Counted from the stretch's first letter, positions 8,767-17,347 are shown. The stretch is DNA of 42,406 bases from an uncultured Shimia sp. (GCA_937897325.1 CALCOY010000054.1:1-42406), one strand, 5' to 3'. Made by a program: numbers and translations. Notes: generated by a model not told the origin, from the letters alone.

Positions 8767-9795
8767 ATGACATATTCTATCGCGATCCTGGGTGCCAGCG
8801 GGTACACGGGGGCTGAACTGATCCGGATCATCGCGGGTCACAATATGCTTGAAATCAAGGCCTTGGGCGCTTTCTCTAAAGCCGGCAAGCCACTGTCAGC
8901 TGTCTTCCCGCATCTGCGTCATCTGGATCTGCCCGATATGGTGGCCTTTGATCAGATTGATTGGAGCGGCATCGACCTTTGCTTTTGCGCGCTGCCCCAC
9001 AAGACGAGCCAGGAGGTTATCCGCGATCTGCCCCAAAACCTGCGCATTGTGGATCTGAGCGCAGATTTCCGGCTGCGGGATCCCGAGGCCTACGCGAAAT
9101 GGTACGGCAATCCGCATTCGGCGGTCGAGATCCAGAAAGAGGCTGTCTATGGCTTAACGGAATTCTACCGAGATGAGATCGCCGGGGGTCGGCTGATCGC
9201 AGGGACTGGCTGCAACGCGGCGACCGGACAGTTTGCATTGCGGCCCCTCATCGCGGCCGGTGCGGTTGATCTTGATGACATCATCCTCGATCTCAAGGCT
9301 GCCGTCAGTGGAGCCGGACGCGCGCTTAAAGAAAATCTGCTGCATGCGGAGTTGTCGGAGGGCTATCACGGCTACGCTTTGGGCGGGACGCACCGTCACC
9401 TGGGCGAATTCGATCAAGAATTCTCGAAGGTTGCCGGGCGCGAGATCCATATCCAGTTCGCGCCACACCTGATCCCGGCAAACCGGGGCATTTTGGGCAC
9501 CGCATATATCAAGGGCGACGCTGCAGAGGTGCACGGGGTGCTGGACAGCGCCTATGCGCGGGAACCTTTCATCATCGTCCTGCCCATGGGCGAGGCGCCG
9601 AGCACGAGACATATTCGCGGCTCCAACTTCTGCCATATCGGCGTTGTGGCCGACCGGATCCCGGGCCGGGTGATGGTGTTTGCCGCACTCGACAATCTGA
9701 CGAAAGGGTCTTCAGGCCAGGCGGTGCAGAATGCAAACCTGATGCTCGGGATACCCGAGACCGAGGGGCTTATGATGCCACCACTCTTCCCTTGA
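8767..9795 (+). CDS. argC: N-acetyl-gamma-glutamyl-phosphate reductase
   Basis: NADPH-dependent reductase of the third step of arginine synthesis, 342 residues. The Rossmann motif is [12 protein letters not shown] (residues 7-18). The catalytic cysteine is C149 in GTGCNAATG. The LPHKTSQEV stretch and the C-terminal dimerisation part with [15 protein letters not shown] are typical. It is the long (type 1) ArgC. Other arg genes are not in the window. Confidence 0.96.
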   Translation: MTYSIAILGASGYTGAELIRIIAGHNMLEIKALGAFSKAGKPLSAVFPHLRHLDLPDMVAFDQIDWSGIDLCFCALPHKTSQEVIRDLPQNLRIVDLSADFRLRDPEAYAKWYGNPHSAVEIQKEAVYGLTEFYRDEIAGGRLIAGTGCNAATGQFALRPLIAAGAVDLDDIILDLKAAVSGAGRALKENLLHAELSEGYHGYALGGTHRHLGEFDQEFSKVAGREIHIQFAPHLIPANRGILGTAYIKGDAAEVHGVLDSAYAREPFIIVLPMGEAPSTRHIRGSNFCHIGVVADRIPGRVMVFAALDNLTKGSSGQAVQNANLMLGIPETEGLMMPPLFP

Positions 9796-9826
9796 AGCCT
9801 TTGGATTCGAAACGCATATATCGGCA

Positions 9827-10264
9827 ATGAAATCGCTGAAGAAACAACGACGGATCCAAGTCATAGCACTTGCCATCGTCGCCTTGACCGTTTCGACTGC
9901 GCTGATCGGTTATGCGATGCGAGACGGGATCAATTTCTTCCGCGCACCAAGCCAGGTGCTGGCCGAACCGCCAGCGCCCACCGAGGTTTTCCGGATCGGA
10001 GGATTGGTCGAGGAAGGATCGATCGTGCGCGGACAGGGGGCAGAGGTTCGCTTTTCCGTGACGGATGGCGGTGCTTCCGTGCCGGTCGTGTTTGCGGGCG
10101 TTCTGCCGGATCTGTTTTCGGAAAACGAAGGAATGGTTGGTACGGGTCGCTACATCAACGGCGTTTTTGAAGCGAGCGAGATACTGGCCAAACACGACGA
10201 GACCTATATGCCCGCCGAGGTCGTGGACGCCCTGAAAGAGCAGGGTGTCTACAAAGAGCCCTAG
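9827..10264 (+). CDS. ccmE: Cytochrome c maturation heme chaperone CcmE
   Basis: Membrane-anchored periplasmic protein that binds heme covalently and passes it to the CcmF-CcmH lyase. 145 residues: a single N-terminal anchor (about residues 10-29) and an OB-fold domain. The heme attachment motif HDETYMP holds H123 and Y127, equivalent to the His and Tyr of characterised CcmE proteins. Short positively charged N-terminus gives N-in topology. It begins 31 bases after argC. Unlike compact ccm operons, it is separated from ccmF by a muramidase/holin pair. Confidence 0.95.
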   Translation: MKSLKKQRRIQVIALAIVALTVSTALIGYAMRDGINFFRAPSQVLAEPPAPTEVFRIGGLVEEGSIVRGQGAEVRFSVTDGGASVPVVFAGVLPDLFSENEGMVGTGRYINGVFEASEILAKHDETYMPAEVVDALKEQGVYKEP

Positions 10265-10345
10265 AGACGGATCGAACGGTCACCTCAACACATCTTAACG
10301 GATTTGCGGCCTCTTACTGCGCGACACCGCAGCACGAGGCAGATT

Positions 10346-10957
10346 ATGCAGAGCGTCAGGCAAATTGCGAAGGAAATCGTGGCCCGCGAAGGCGGATACG
10401 TGGACGATCCCGATGATCCGGGTGGGGCGACCAACTTTGGAGTAACGATCCACACGATACGCCGCTTGGGGTTGGATCTTGATCGGGACGGGGACATTGA
10501 TCGCGCAGATGTGCGACGTCTGACGCGTGCGCAGGCGATTGATATCTTTGTGCGCCACTATTTTGAACGCCCGCGGATCGCCGAATTGCCCGAACCGTTG
10601 CATGCAACGGTTTTTGACATGTACGTGAATGCCGGGACCAATGCGGTGAAGATCCTCCAGCGTCTGCTACGACAGATGGGGCATGAGGTAGCGGTGGACG
10701 GAATGCTGGGCCCGCAATCCATTGGTGTGACGCGGACAGCTTATGAGGCCGCGCCGCGGCACATAGTCGATGCTTACGGCATTGCACGGCGCAATTACTA
10801 TTTCCGCATTGCAGATCGACGGCCGGCCTCGCGCAAATACGCGCGCAGCCGGGCAGGCGGCAAAGGCGGATGGATCAAACGGGCGGAAGAGTTCATCTCG
10901 CCCCGGTTTCATCTTTCACCAAGCGCATTTAACGAAAGGGTTGCGTCATGGGGCTGA
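10346..10957 (+). CDS. N-acetylmuramidase, GH108 family (GTA-type endolysin)
   Basis: A 203-residue peptidoglycan hydrolase. The N-terminal glycosyl hydrolase 108 signature EGGYVDDPDDPGGATNFGVT carries the catalytic Glu at residue 15. A second part with KILQRLLRQMG...VDGMLGPQS is the peptidoglycan-binding domain common in this family. The start at 10346 is preferred over an upstream TTG because GAGG lies just before it. No signal peptide is seen, so export would depend on the holin encoded next, which overlaps by 10 bases. The pair resembles the endolysin/holin genes that release gene transfer agents in Rhodobacter (established for the family, not tested here). Confidence 0.85.
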   Translation: MQSVRQIAKEIVAREGGYVDDPDDPGGATNFGVTIHTIRRLGLDLDRDGDIDRADVRRLTRAQAIDIFVRHYFERPRIAELPEPLHATVFDMYVNAGTNAVKILQRLLRQMGHEVAVDGMLGPQSIGVTRTAYEAAPRHIVDAYGIARRNYYFRIADRRPASRKYARSRAGGKGGWIKRAEEFISPRFHLSPSAFNERVASWG

Positions 10958-11520
10958 TTGATGGGTTTTTCGGGCTGTTGTTCGGCGGTGGACGCAACGT
11001 GTTGCGCGACACGGTGGAGGTGTTTCGCGAAAACGCAGAGGCTGGATCGATGCGGTCCGCCGAGGTGCAGATGCAGGCGATGCGTCAGCATGGGGCCGAG
11101 TTCGAGGTGCCGCGACAAGGATTTTTTGATCGTTTCATGGACGGGTTGAACCGTTTGCCACGCCCTGCGCTGGCACTTGGGACATTGGGGCTGTTTGTCT
11201 CGGCGATGGTGGCACCCTTGTGGTTTGCCGAGCGAATGCAAGGGATCGCGCTTGTGCCAGAGCCGCTTTGGTGGCTGCTGGGGGTGATCGTCAGCTTCTA
11301 TTTTGGGGCGCGGCACCAGGTGAAAGCCCAACAATTCCAGCGCGAGATTGCGCGAACCGTGACGCAGGCGCCGCAGGTGATGGCGAACATCGCGGCCCTG
11401 AGAAAGATGAGATCGGATGATGTGGGTGTTGCCGATACGGGAGGGAATGCCGCCTTGACCATGGCGGCGATCATGCCTGATGCGAACCCCGCCTTGGAAG
11501 AATGGCGACACCCGGCATGA
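10948..11520 (+). CDS. Holin family protein (GTA-type, 3TMs)
   Basis: A 190-residue membrane protein likely to permeabilise the inner membrane so that the upstream muramidase can reach the wall. Hydrophobic segments lie at about residues 1-18, 73-92 (ALALGTLGLFVSAMVAPLWF) and 103-120 (PLWWLLGVIVSFYFGARH), matching the three-segment holin family seen with GH108 enzymes. The C-terminal third is hydrophilic. Its ATG overlaps the end of the muramidase gene, implying translational coupling, and AAAGGG precedes it. Alternative: a non-lytic membrane protein retained with the hydrolase for wall remodelling. Confidence 0.8.
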   Translation: MGLIDGFFGLLFGGGRNVLRDTVEVFRENAEAGSMRSAEVQMQAMRQHGAEFEVPRQGFFDRFMDGLNRLPRPALALGTLGLFVSAMVAPLWFAERMQGIALVPEPLWWLLGVIVSFYFGARHQVKAQQFQREIARTVTQAPQVMANIAALRKMRSDDVGVADTGGNAALTMAAIMPDANPALEEWRHPA

Positions 11521-11593
11521 GCTTTGTCGTTTTTGTGATTTTTGACACGACTTGACGCATTGCGAGCAGGTTGGGGCATCTTATAGTTGGGGT

Positions 11594-13555
11594 ATGGTTA
11601 CAGAGCTCGGTCACTTCGCCCTGATCCTCGCTTTTCTCGTGGCGATCTTTCAGACAATCGTCCCGCTGGTCGGCGCGCAAAAGCGATGGTCGGGCTGGAT
11701 GGCGGTTGCAGAGCCAGCAGCCAGTGCGCAGTTCCTTCTAACGGCCTTTTCGTTCGCGGCGCTGACCTATGCATTTGTGACATCTGACTTCAGTCTGCGG
11801 CTGGTGACGCTGAATTCACATTCGGCCAAGCCACTGATCTATAAGATCTCGGGCACATGGGGCAATCACGAGGGCTCCATGCTGCTATGGGTTCTTATCG
11901 TAGCGTTTTTCGGGGCGATGGCCGCCTGGTTTGGCGGTGGATTGCCACCCACCTTGCGCGCGCGCGTGCTGGGTGTGCAAGCCGCGATCGGTGTGGCTTT
12001 CTTCGCGTTCATTATTTTCACGTCAAACCCGTTTCTTCGCCTCGCCGTCCCCCCATTTGACGGACAGGATCTGAATCCGCTTTTACAGGATCCGGGTCTC
12101 GCCCTGCATCCGCCGTTTCTTTATATGGGCTATGTGGGACTGAGCATGGCGTTCAGCTTTGCCGTCGCAGCCTTGCTGGAAGGGCGTGTTGACGCGGCGT
12201 GGGGGCGTTGGGTGCGCCCCTGGACGCTGGCGGCGTGGGTCTTTCTGACGATCGGCATCGCGCTTGGATCCTGGTGGGCCTATTACGAATTGGGGTGGGG
12301 CGGATTCTGGTTTTGGGATCCGGTTGAGAACGCCAGCTTCATGCCGTGGCTTTTGGCCGCGGCCTTGCTGCACTCTGCCATTGTCGTTGAAAAACGCGAG
12401 AGCCTCAAAAGCTGGACAATCCTGTTGGCGATCCTTGCCTTTGGCTTTTCGCTGATTGGTACATTCATCGTCCGCTCTGGCCTTCTGACAAGCGTCCATG
12501 CATTTGCCAATGATCCAGAACGGGGCGTGTTCATCCTGATGATCCTCGGCTTTTTCATGGGCGGCGCCCTGGTCCTTTTTGCGGCCCGCGCAAATGTCAT
12601 GGAGGCCAAGGGTGTCTTTGGTGTGGTGAGCCGCGAAAGCGCGCTGATCGCCAATAATGTGCTGCTGGCCGTGTCATGTTTCGTGGTCTTTATCGGGACG
12701 ATGTGGCCGCTGGTGGCCGAGATGCTCTTTGACCGTAAGCTCAGCGTCGGACCACCATTCTTTAACATGGCCTTTACTCCCTTTATGGTCGTCCTTGGTT
12801 TGATCTTGCCCGTCGGTGCAATGATGCCGTGGAAACGCGCGCGCATTGGCAAGGCGCTTTGGCCGCTTCGGTACATCTTTGTGCTGGCCGTCGTCATCGC
12901 CGGATTGGTTTGGGCGATGCAGACTGGGCGCAGTCTGATTGGACCGCTCGGTGCTTTCCTGGGTGCATGGCTTGTCATGGGGGCCGCAGCGGATCTGAAG
13001 TTCCGGATCGGTTCGTCCAGTTTGGGGCGTCTATTGCGCTTGCCACGGGCGGATTGGGGCAAAGCGGTTGCGCATGCGGGCCTAGGCGTCACCATGCTGG
13101 GTGTCGCGGGCCTTACGTCTTGGCAGCAGGAAGATATCCGGGTCGCGCAAGTCGATCAGCCGTTCGAAGTGGGTGGCTACACGCTGACTCTGACTGATGT
13201 GCAAGAGGTTGAAGGCCCCAACTATCTTTCGACAATGGGCTTCATCAAGCTGGAACAGAACGGCCAGATGATCGCACAGCTTCGGCCGGAAAAGCGTATC
13301 TACCCCGTGGCGCAGATGCCGACGACCGAGGCCGGGATCGACTATAATCTGGGTCGCGACGTCTATGTGGTGATCGGCGATCCGCAGCAGGGTGGCGGCT
13401 GGGCGGTGCGCACGTATATCAAGCCGCTGACAAACTGGATCTGGATTGGATCCGGGCTAATGGCGTTTGGCGGGCTTCTGAGCCTGAGCGACCGTCGCTT
13501 CCGCGTTGCCGCAGGCAATCGCAAAACAGCCGCAACACCCGTTCCTGCAGAATGA
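11594..13555 (+). CDS. ccmF: Heme lyase CcmF/NrfE family subunit
   Basis: Large polytopic membrane protein that ligates heme to apocytochrome c in the periplasm with CcmH. 653 residues with many spans. The tryptophan-rich WWD domain WGGFWFWDPVENASFMPW and the conserved GTWGNHEGSMLLW are present. A periplasmic C-terminal domain lies before the last span. The start at 11594 gives MVTELGHFALILAF, the usual N-terminus, and is preceded by GGGG; the longer frame from 11552 adds an unlikely hydrophilic leader. Its stop overlaps the ccmH start in ATGA. Confidence 0.95.
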   Translation: MVTELGHFALILAFLVAIFQTIVPLVGAQKRWSGWMAVAEPAASAQFLLTAFSFAALTYAFVTSDFSLRLVTLNSHSAKPLIYKISGTWGNHEGSMLLWVLIVAFFGAMAAWFGGGLPPTLRARVLGVQAAIGVAFFAFIIFTSNPFLRLAVPPFDGQDLNPLLQDPGLALHPPFLYMGYVGLSMAFSFAVAALLEGRVDAAWGRWVRPWTLAAWVFLTIGIALGSWWAYYELGWGGFWFWDPVENASFMPWLLAAALLHSAIVVEKRESLKSWTILLAILAFGFSLIGTFIVRSGLLTSVHAFANDPERGVFILMILGFFMGGALVLFAARANVMEAKGVFGVVSRESALIANNVLLAVSCFVVFIGTMWPLVAEMLFDRKLSVGPPFFNMAFTPFMVVLGLILPVGAMMPWKRARIGKALWPLRYIFVLAVVIAGLVWAMQTGRSLIGPLGAFLGAWLVMGAAADLKFRIGSSSLGRLLRLPRADWGKAVAHAGLGVTMLGVAGLTSWQQEDIRVAQVDQPFEVGGYTLTLTDVQEVEGPNYLSTMGFIKLEQNGQMIAQLRPEKRIYPVAQMPTTEAGIDYNLGRDVYVVIGDPQQGGGWAVRTYIKPLTNWIWIGSGLMAFGGLLSLSDRRFRVAAGNRKTAATPVPAE

Positions 13556-14010
13556 TGCGTTGTCTGATTATAGGGGCTGCGATACTGCTGGCCAGTGCAG
13601 CGCTTGCGCTTGATCCATCTGAAATGCTTGATGATCCCCAGCTTGAGGCGCGCGCCCGCGCGCTTGATCACGACATACGATGTGTTGTCTGCCAGTCCGA
13701 GGCGCTGGCCTCGTCAAATGCGGAATGGGCACGCGAGGCGCGCGGAATCATCCGCGAACGCATTCTGGCCGGGGACAGCGATGCAGAGGTGCGCGCGTTT
13801 TTTGTCGAACGGTATGGTGAATTCGTTCTGATGACACCGCCCGGAACGGGCTCCAACCTGATACTTTGGGCGGCGGGGCCACTGATGCTGCTGCTTGCGG
13901 GCGGCATTGCCTTTGTCTATCTGCGGGGGCGGGAGCGCCCGGAAAGTGCAACTGATACCGGGCTGAGCGCGGAAGAGACCAAGCGATTGAAAGAAATCCT
14001 CAAGGAGTGA
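13552..14010 (+). CDS. ccmH: Cytochrome c-type biogenesis protein CcmH (CcmL)
   Basis: Thioredoxin-like membrane-anchored protein that reduces or holds the apocytochrome CXXCH cysteines during heme ligation. 152 residues: a cleavable or anchoring N-terminal segment (about residues 4-19), the RCVVCQ motif with C44 and C47, and one C-terminal span (about 103-123). It is the short form lacking the CcmI-like TPR domain. Coupled to ccmF by a four-base overlap. Confidence 0.93.
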   Translation: MMRCLIIGAAILLASAALALDPSEMLDDPQLEARARALDHDIRCVVCQSEALASSNAEWAREARGIIRERILAGDSDAEVRAFFVERYGEFVLMTPPGTGSNLILWAAGPLMLLLAGGIAFVYLRGRERPESATDTGLSAEETKRLKEILKE

Positions 14011-14033
14011 CGCGCGGTTTGTGCTGGCCCACA

Positions 14034-14071
14034 TCCTCTGGTTTGCTAAGACATAGCGTAGCACCAGAGGA
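14034..14071 (+). promoter_or_regulatory. Hairpin covering the ribosome binding site of the PaaG-like gene
   Basis: Left arm TCCTCTGGT at 14034-14042 and GCTA at 14045-14048 pair with TAGC at 14059-14062 and ACCAGAGGA at 14063-14071, about 13 base pairs with a two-base bulge and a ten-base loop. The right arm contains the AGGAG of the next gene's ribosome binding site, so the folded RNA would hide it. There is no T run after the stem, so it is not a standard terminator. Confidence 0.5.
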
Positions 14072-14079
14072 GAGCGTGG

Positions 14080-14856
14080 ATGGACTATCAGACCCTTACT
14101 TATGGCCTTTCGGGTGGCATCGCGACGATCACGCTGAACCGCCCTGATGTCATGAACGCGCTGACAACCCAAATGCGGGCTGAAATTCAGTATGCCGTAC
14201 AGCATGCGGCAGGCAAGGCGCGGGTCATCGTGCTAACGGGTGCCGGGCGCGCCTTTTGTTCCGGCCAGGATCTGGGCGACCGGGCCAATGCATCTGACAT
14301 TGATCTGGAACGAACGCTGCGTGATGAATATACGCCTATGCTGGGTTCCATCGTGGATTGCCCCATACCGACCATTGCGGCGGTAAATGGTGCGGCCGCC
14401 GGGGCCGGGGCGAATCTTGCGCTGGCCTGTGACGTGGTAATCGCGACCGAAAGCGCGTACTTTCTGCAGGCTTTCGCTCGGATTGGTCTGATCCCCGACG
14501 CTGGCGGCAGCTACGTCCTGCCCCGCACGATGGGCATGGCCAAGGCCATGGGGGCCGCCCTTTTTGCCGATAAGATCAGCGCCAAGCAGGCCGATCAATG
14601 GGGCATGATCTGGGAGGCTGTCCCGGATGCCGATTTCGATACCCATTGGCGCAAACGGGCGACGGCGCTGGCCGCTGGACCGACGGCGGCTTATGGCTCG
14701 ATCAAGAAGACGATCCGGTCGACCTGGGGTAATGATTTGTCGACGCAACTCACCCTTGAAGCCTCCGAGCAAGGCGTCTGCGGCAAAACACGCGACTTCA
14801 AAGAAGGGGTGATGGCCTTCGTCGAAAAACGCAAACCGGATTTCGAGGGTCGGTAG
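14080..14856 (+). CDS. Enoyl-CoA hydratase/isomerase family protein, PaaG-like
   Basis: A 258-residue crotonase. The oxyanion-hole segments are RAFCSGQDLGDR (about residues 61-72) and VNGAAAGAGANLALACDV (about 105-122). The GLIPDAGGSYVLPR and KQADQWGMIWEAV stretches resemble PaaG, the epoxyphenylacetyl-CoA isomerase of phenylacetate breakdown, more than general fatty-acid hydratases. No other paa genes are near, so the role is inferred only from similarity. It follows ccmH by 69 bases holding a strong RNA hairpin. Alternative: a general enoyl-CoA hydratase. Confidence 0.8.
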   Translation: MDYQTLTYGLSGGIATITLNRPDVMNALTTQMRAEIQYAVQHAAGKARVIVLTGAGRAFCSGQDLGDRANASDIDLERTLRDEYTPMLGSIVDCPIPTIAAVNGAAAGAGANLALACDVVIATESAYFLQAFARIGLIPDAGGSYVLPRTMGMAKAMGAALFADKISAKQADQWGMIWEAVPDADFDTHWRKRATALAAGPTAAYGSIKKTIRSTWGNDLSTQLTLEASEQGVCGKTRDFKEGVMAFVEKRKPDFEGR

Positions 14857-14933
14857 CGCGACATCTGCTCGCGCTACGAATGTCATCAACTGGTCAGCCT
14901 CCGATTTGTTTGGAGCAGCAGGAATAGGTCCTA

Positions 14934-15266
14934 TCAGTTTCGATCACTCGCTTGCATGTTGCAGCAGTCTCGCAGTTCTCTGCTGCCTTTGCAGCAATCC
15001 TCCATCAGGAATGAAACCAGCGCGCCAAGGCGGTTGAAATTGATCTGATAGAATATGCTGCGTGATTTTCGTTTGCTTCCAACGAAACCTGACTGGGCGA
15101 GTGCTGTCAGATGAAACGACGCGCGGGAGGGGCTCGCGTTAATCTTAACGGCAATGTCGCCCGCTTTCAGGCCTTCGGGACCTGCCTCGACCAAGGCCCG
15201 AATAACCTTGAGACGATCGGCGTTCGACAACACGGCGAACAATAAGGCGGCTTCTGTCTCGTTCAT
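14934..15266 (-). CDS. ArsR family metalloregulator
   Basis: A 110-residue winged helix regulator. The DNA-recognition part is DIAVKINASPSRASFHLTALAQSG (about residues 37-60), after ADRLKVIRAL. The C-terminal tail carries two vicinal cysteine pairs, C91-C92 and C101-C102, a plausible trivalent arsenic or antimony site like the C-terminal cysteine site of Acidithiobacillus-type ArsR. It is divergent from a DUF6428 gene and two matching palindromes lie between them. No arsenate reductase or arsenite exporter is adjacent. The ligand is inferred, not shown. Confidence 0.88.
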   Translation of the reverse strand: MNETEAALLFAVLSNADRLKVIRALVEAGPEGLKAGDIAVKINASPSRASFHLTALAQSGFVGSKRKSRSIFYQINFNRLGALVSFLMEDCCKGSRELRDCCNMQASDRN

Positions 15267-15268
15267 AT

Positions 15269-15284
15269 TTCAACACCTATTGAA
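15269..15284. promoter_or_regulatory. ArsR operator candidate 1 (TTCAA-N6-TTGAA)
   Basis: A perfect inverted repeat just before the arsR start codon, covering its ribosome-binding region. Its right half with the next base (TTGAAG, 15280-15285) would be the -35 element for the plus-strand gene, with TATATT at 15304-15309 as -10. Identical in form to the site 40 bases away. Confidence 0.6.
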
Positions 15285-15308
15285 GCATCCAGAATAGTAT
15301 GATTATAT

Positions 15309-15324
15309 TTCAAGTACTCTTGAA
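15309..15324. promoter_or_regulatory. ArsR operator candidate 2 (TTCAA-N6-TTGAA)
   Basis: The inner arms extend to ATTTCAAG-N4-CTTGAAAT at 15307-15326, a 20-base perfect inverted repeat. It is 40 bases, about four helical turns, from candidate 1. It touches the -10 of the plus-strand gene and fills the spacer upstream of a perfect TATAAT on the minus strand (15307-15302) for arsR, so one bound protein could repress both. Confidence 0.65.
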
Positions 15325-15341
15325 ATGAAAGGTAGATGATT

Positions 15342-15860
15342 ATGACGCTCTCTGATCTTCTCGCGATGTTCGATGAGCAGGACCCCGATTTGCCGCTGGT
15401 TTTCAGGACTGCCGATGGCGACATCGGCGCCGGATATCATGTCACCGAACTTCGTCACCTGAATTGCAAGGGGATCGATTGCGGTGGCCGCATTTCGTCT
15501 TGGGATGAGGCCAGATTGCAGCTTCTGGACGGCAACGGTACAAACCACATGCGTGTCGGTAAATTTTCGGCCATCGTGAAGCAAAGCATTGCCGCTCTAC
15601 CGGAATTGGCCAAAGCGGATCTGTTGATCGAATTTGGCCACAACAACAATGGCCTGGCATTGATGTCCATCAAAAAACCGATGGTTCACGCGGACGCCTT
15701 GGTCGCCCCGCTGAATAATGCGCAGGCCTTCTGCAAGCCCGCGCGAGAGCGCCAGCTTGCTGGTGCGGAACCCACTATATGCTGCGGAAGTGTGCAGACC
15801 GCAAAGCGACAGAAGTCATGTTGCGTTGCCGATGACCAAAAGACAGCTTGTTGCGACTGA
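15342..15860 (+). CDS. DUF6428 family protein with cysteine-rich tail
   Basis: A 172-residue protein. The N-terminal domain (about residues 1-135) shows MTLSDLLAMFDEQ, DGDIGAGYHVTELRHLNCKGIDCGG and a NHMRVGKFSAIVKQSIAALP stretch that I recognise as the DUF6428 family, usually found beside ArsR-type regulators. The last 35 residues hold three Cys-Cys pairs (ICCG, SCCV, ACCD), absent from the core domain and well suited to bind thiophilic metal or metalloid. The ATG at 15342 is preferred to that at 15336 because AAAGG is 9 bases away. Biochemical function unknown; storage, buffering or delivery of As(III) is possible. Confidence 0.75.
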   Translation: MTLSDLLAMFDEQDPDLPLVFRTADGDIGAGYHVTELRHLNCKGIDCGGRISSWDEARLQLLDGNGTNHMRVGKFSAIVKQSIAALPELAKADLLIEFGHNNNGLALMSIKKPMVHADALVAPLNNAQAFCKPARERQLAGAEPTICCGSVQTAKRQKSCCVADDQKTACCD

Positions 15861-15918
15861 GAATGCCTCTTAGCCGCTGCAAAAAGCATTGTTGTGCCAT
15901 GGTAAAACCTAAATGGAG

Positions 15919-15941
15919 AGCAGCCCCCGACAGGGGCTGCT
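15919..15941. terminator. Terminator-like hairpin between convergent genes
   Basis: A nine-base-pair perfect stem (AGCAGCCCC / GGGGCTGCT) with a five-base loop between the DUF6428 gene and gltA. The T run is poor on both strands, so termination may be inefficient or Rho-assisted. It lies eight bases after the gltA stop. Confidence 0.6.
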
Positions 15942-15948
15942 TCTGGGT

Positions 15949-17244
15949 TCAGCGCGTTTCGATATTCATATAGTCCCGCTCAGTCTGGCCCAGGTAGAGC
16001 TGGCGCGGGCGGCCGATCTTATTTTGGGGATCGGCGATCATCTCTTTCCATTGGCTGACCCAGCCGACTGTGCGACTGAGTGCGAAGATCGGGGTGAACA
16101 TGGATGTGGGGAAGCCCATCGCCTCCAGGATGATGCCGGAATAGAAGTCCACATTCGGGAAGAGCTTCTTCTCGGCAAAATACGGATCGGCGAGCGCTTG
16201 GGTCTCAAGTTCTTTGCCAACCTGAAGGATCGGGTTATTTTCCACACCTAAAAGCTCTAGCACCTCGTCGGCAGATTGCTTCATGACGGTCGCGCGCGGG
16301 TCGAAATTCTTGTAGACCCGATGGCCGAAACCCATCAGCCGGAATGGGTCTTCCTTGTCTTTCGCGCGGGCGATAAATTCTGGGATCCGATCGACCGTAC
16401 CGATTTCCTTGAGCATTTCCAGGCAGGCCTGATTTGCACCGCCATGCGCCGGTCCCCAAAGGCAGGCGATCCCGGCGGCGATGCAGGCAAAAGGATTTGC
16501 GCCTGAGGACGAAGCCAAGCGCACAGTCGAGGTTGACGCATTCTGTTCGTGATCGGCGTGCAGCGTGAAGATCCTGTCCATCGCGCGGCTGAGGATCGGG
16601 TTGACCTCGTAGTCTTCGGCCGGGACTGCGAAACACATTCGCAGGAAGTTTGATGCATAATCGAGATCGTTGCGTGGATAGATGAAAGGCTGGCCGATCG
16701 AGTATTTGTAGGCCCAGGCCGCAATTGTCGGCATCTTGGCGATTAGCCGATGCGATGCGATCTCGCGCTGACGTTCGTCATTTACATCGGTGCTGTCGTG
16801 ATAGAAGGCCGACATCGCCCCCACAACGCCCACCATGATTGCCATCGGATGCGCGTCCCGCCGGAACCCGCGGAAGAAGTTCTGCATCTGCTCATGCAGC
16901 ATCGTGTGGCGGGTGATCGTCGTCTCGAAGTCCTCAAGCTGCGCTGCTGTTGGTAACTCTCCGTAAAGCAGCAGGTAGCAAACCTCGAGGTAGTGCGATT
17001 TCGACGCCAGTTGGTCGATCGGGTAGCCCCGATGCAACAGCTCACCCTTGCCGCCATCGATAAAGGTAATGGTGCTGTCGCAACTTGCCGTGGACGTGTA
17101 TCCGGGATCGTATGTGAACACGCCTGCCTGCCCGTAAAGCTTGCGGATATCAATTACATCTGGCCCTGCGGTGGGCGAGTGCATGGGCAAATCATAGCTT
17201 TGACCGTCTATGGTCAGCGTTGCGGATTTTGTCGATTCAGCCAT
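15949..17244 (-). CDS. gltA: Citrate synthase
   Basis: Condenses acetyl-CoA and oxaloacetate to citrate, entry to the TCA cycle, cytosol. 431 residues, the long Gram-negative type I form regulated by NADH in relatives. Visible landmarks: [34 protein letters not shown] near the N-terminus, the [25 protein letters not shown] active-site region, and [15 protein letters not shown]. The start ATG is supported by AAGGAAG close upstream. Single gene after gltX on the same strand, 103 bases apart, with a hairpin between. Confidence 0.97.
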   Translation of the reverse strand: MAESTKSATLTIDGQSYDLPMHSPTAGPDVIDIRKLYGQAGVFTYDPGYTSTASCDSTITFIDGGKGELLHRGYPIDQLASKSHYLEVCYLLLYGELPTAAQLEDFETTITRHTMLHEQMQNFFRGFRRDAHPMAIMVGVVGAMSAFYHDSTDVNDERQREIASHRLIAKMPTIAAWAYKYSIGQPFIYPRNDLDYASNFLRMCFAVPAEDYEVNPILSRAMDRIFTLHADHEQNASTSTVRLASSSGANPFACIAAGIACLWGPAHGGANQACLEMLKEIGTVDRIPEFIARAKDKEDPFRLMGFGHRVYKNFDPRATVMKQSADEVLELLGVENNPILQVGKELETQALADPYFAEKKLFPNVDFYSGIILEAMGFPTSMFTPIFALSRTVGWVSQWKEMIADPQNKIGRPRQLYLGQTERDYMNIETR

Positions 17245-17284
17245 GGTCTTCCTTCCTCATGTCAGACGGCGCCGGATGCGCCAC

Positions 17285-17309
17285 AAGGCAAACGCGAGGC
17301 GCGTGCCTT
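17285..17309. terminator. Hairpin between gltX and gltA
   Basis: AAGGC and ACGCG (separated by AA) pair with CGCGT-GCCTT around a three-base AGG loop, ten pairs in all. It lies about 40 bases past the gltX stop on the minus strand and 41 bases before gltA. No T run follows, so it may be a weak terminator or a processing site. Confidence 0.4.
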
Positions 17310-17347
17310 TCGTTATCGCGCGCGTGTTAAGAGAGTTGTGACTCCCG

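Noticed and set aside
10265-10345. CtrA box before the muramidase/holin pair
   Set aside because: Only one TTAAC half-site is visible near 10294; the second half at the correct spacing is missing.
12283-13095. 270-residue minus-strand frame opposite ccmF
   Set aside because: Antisense to conserved CcmF membrane segments, no ribosome binding site and no family features.
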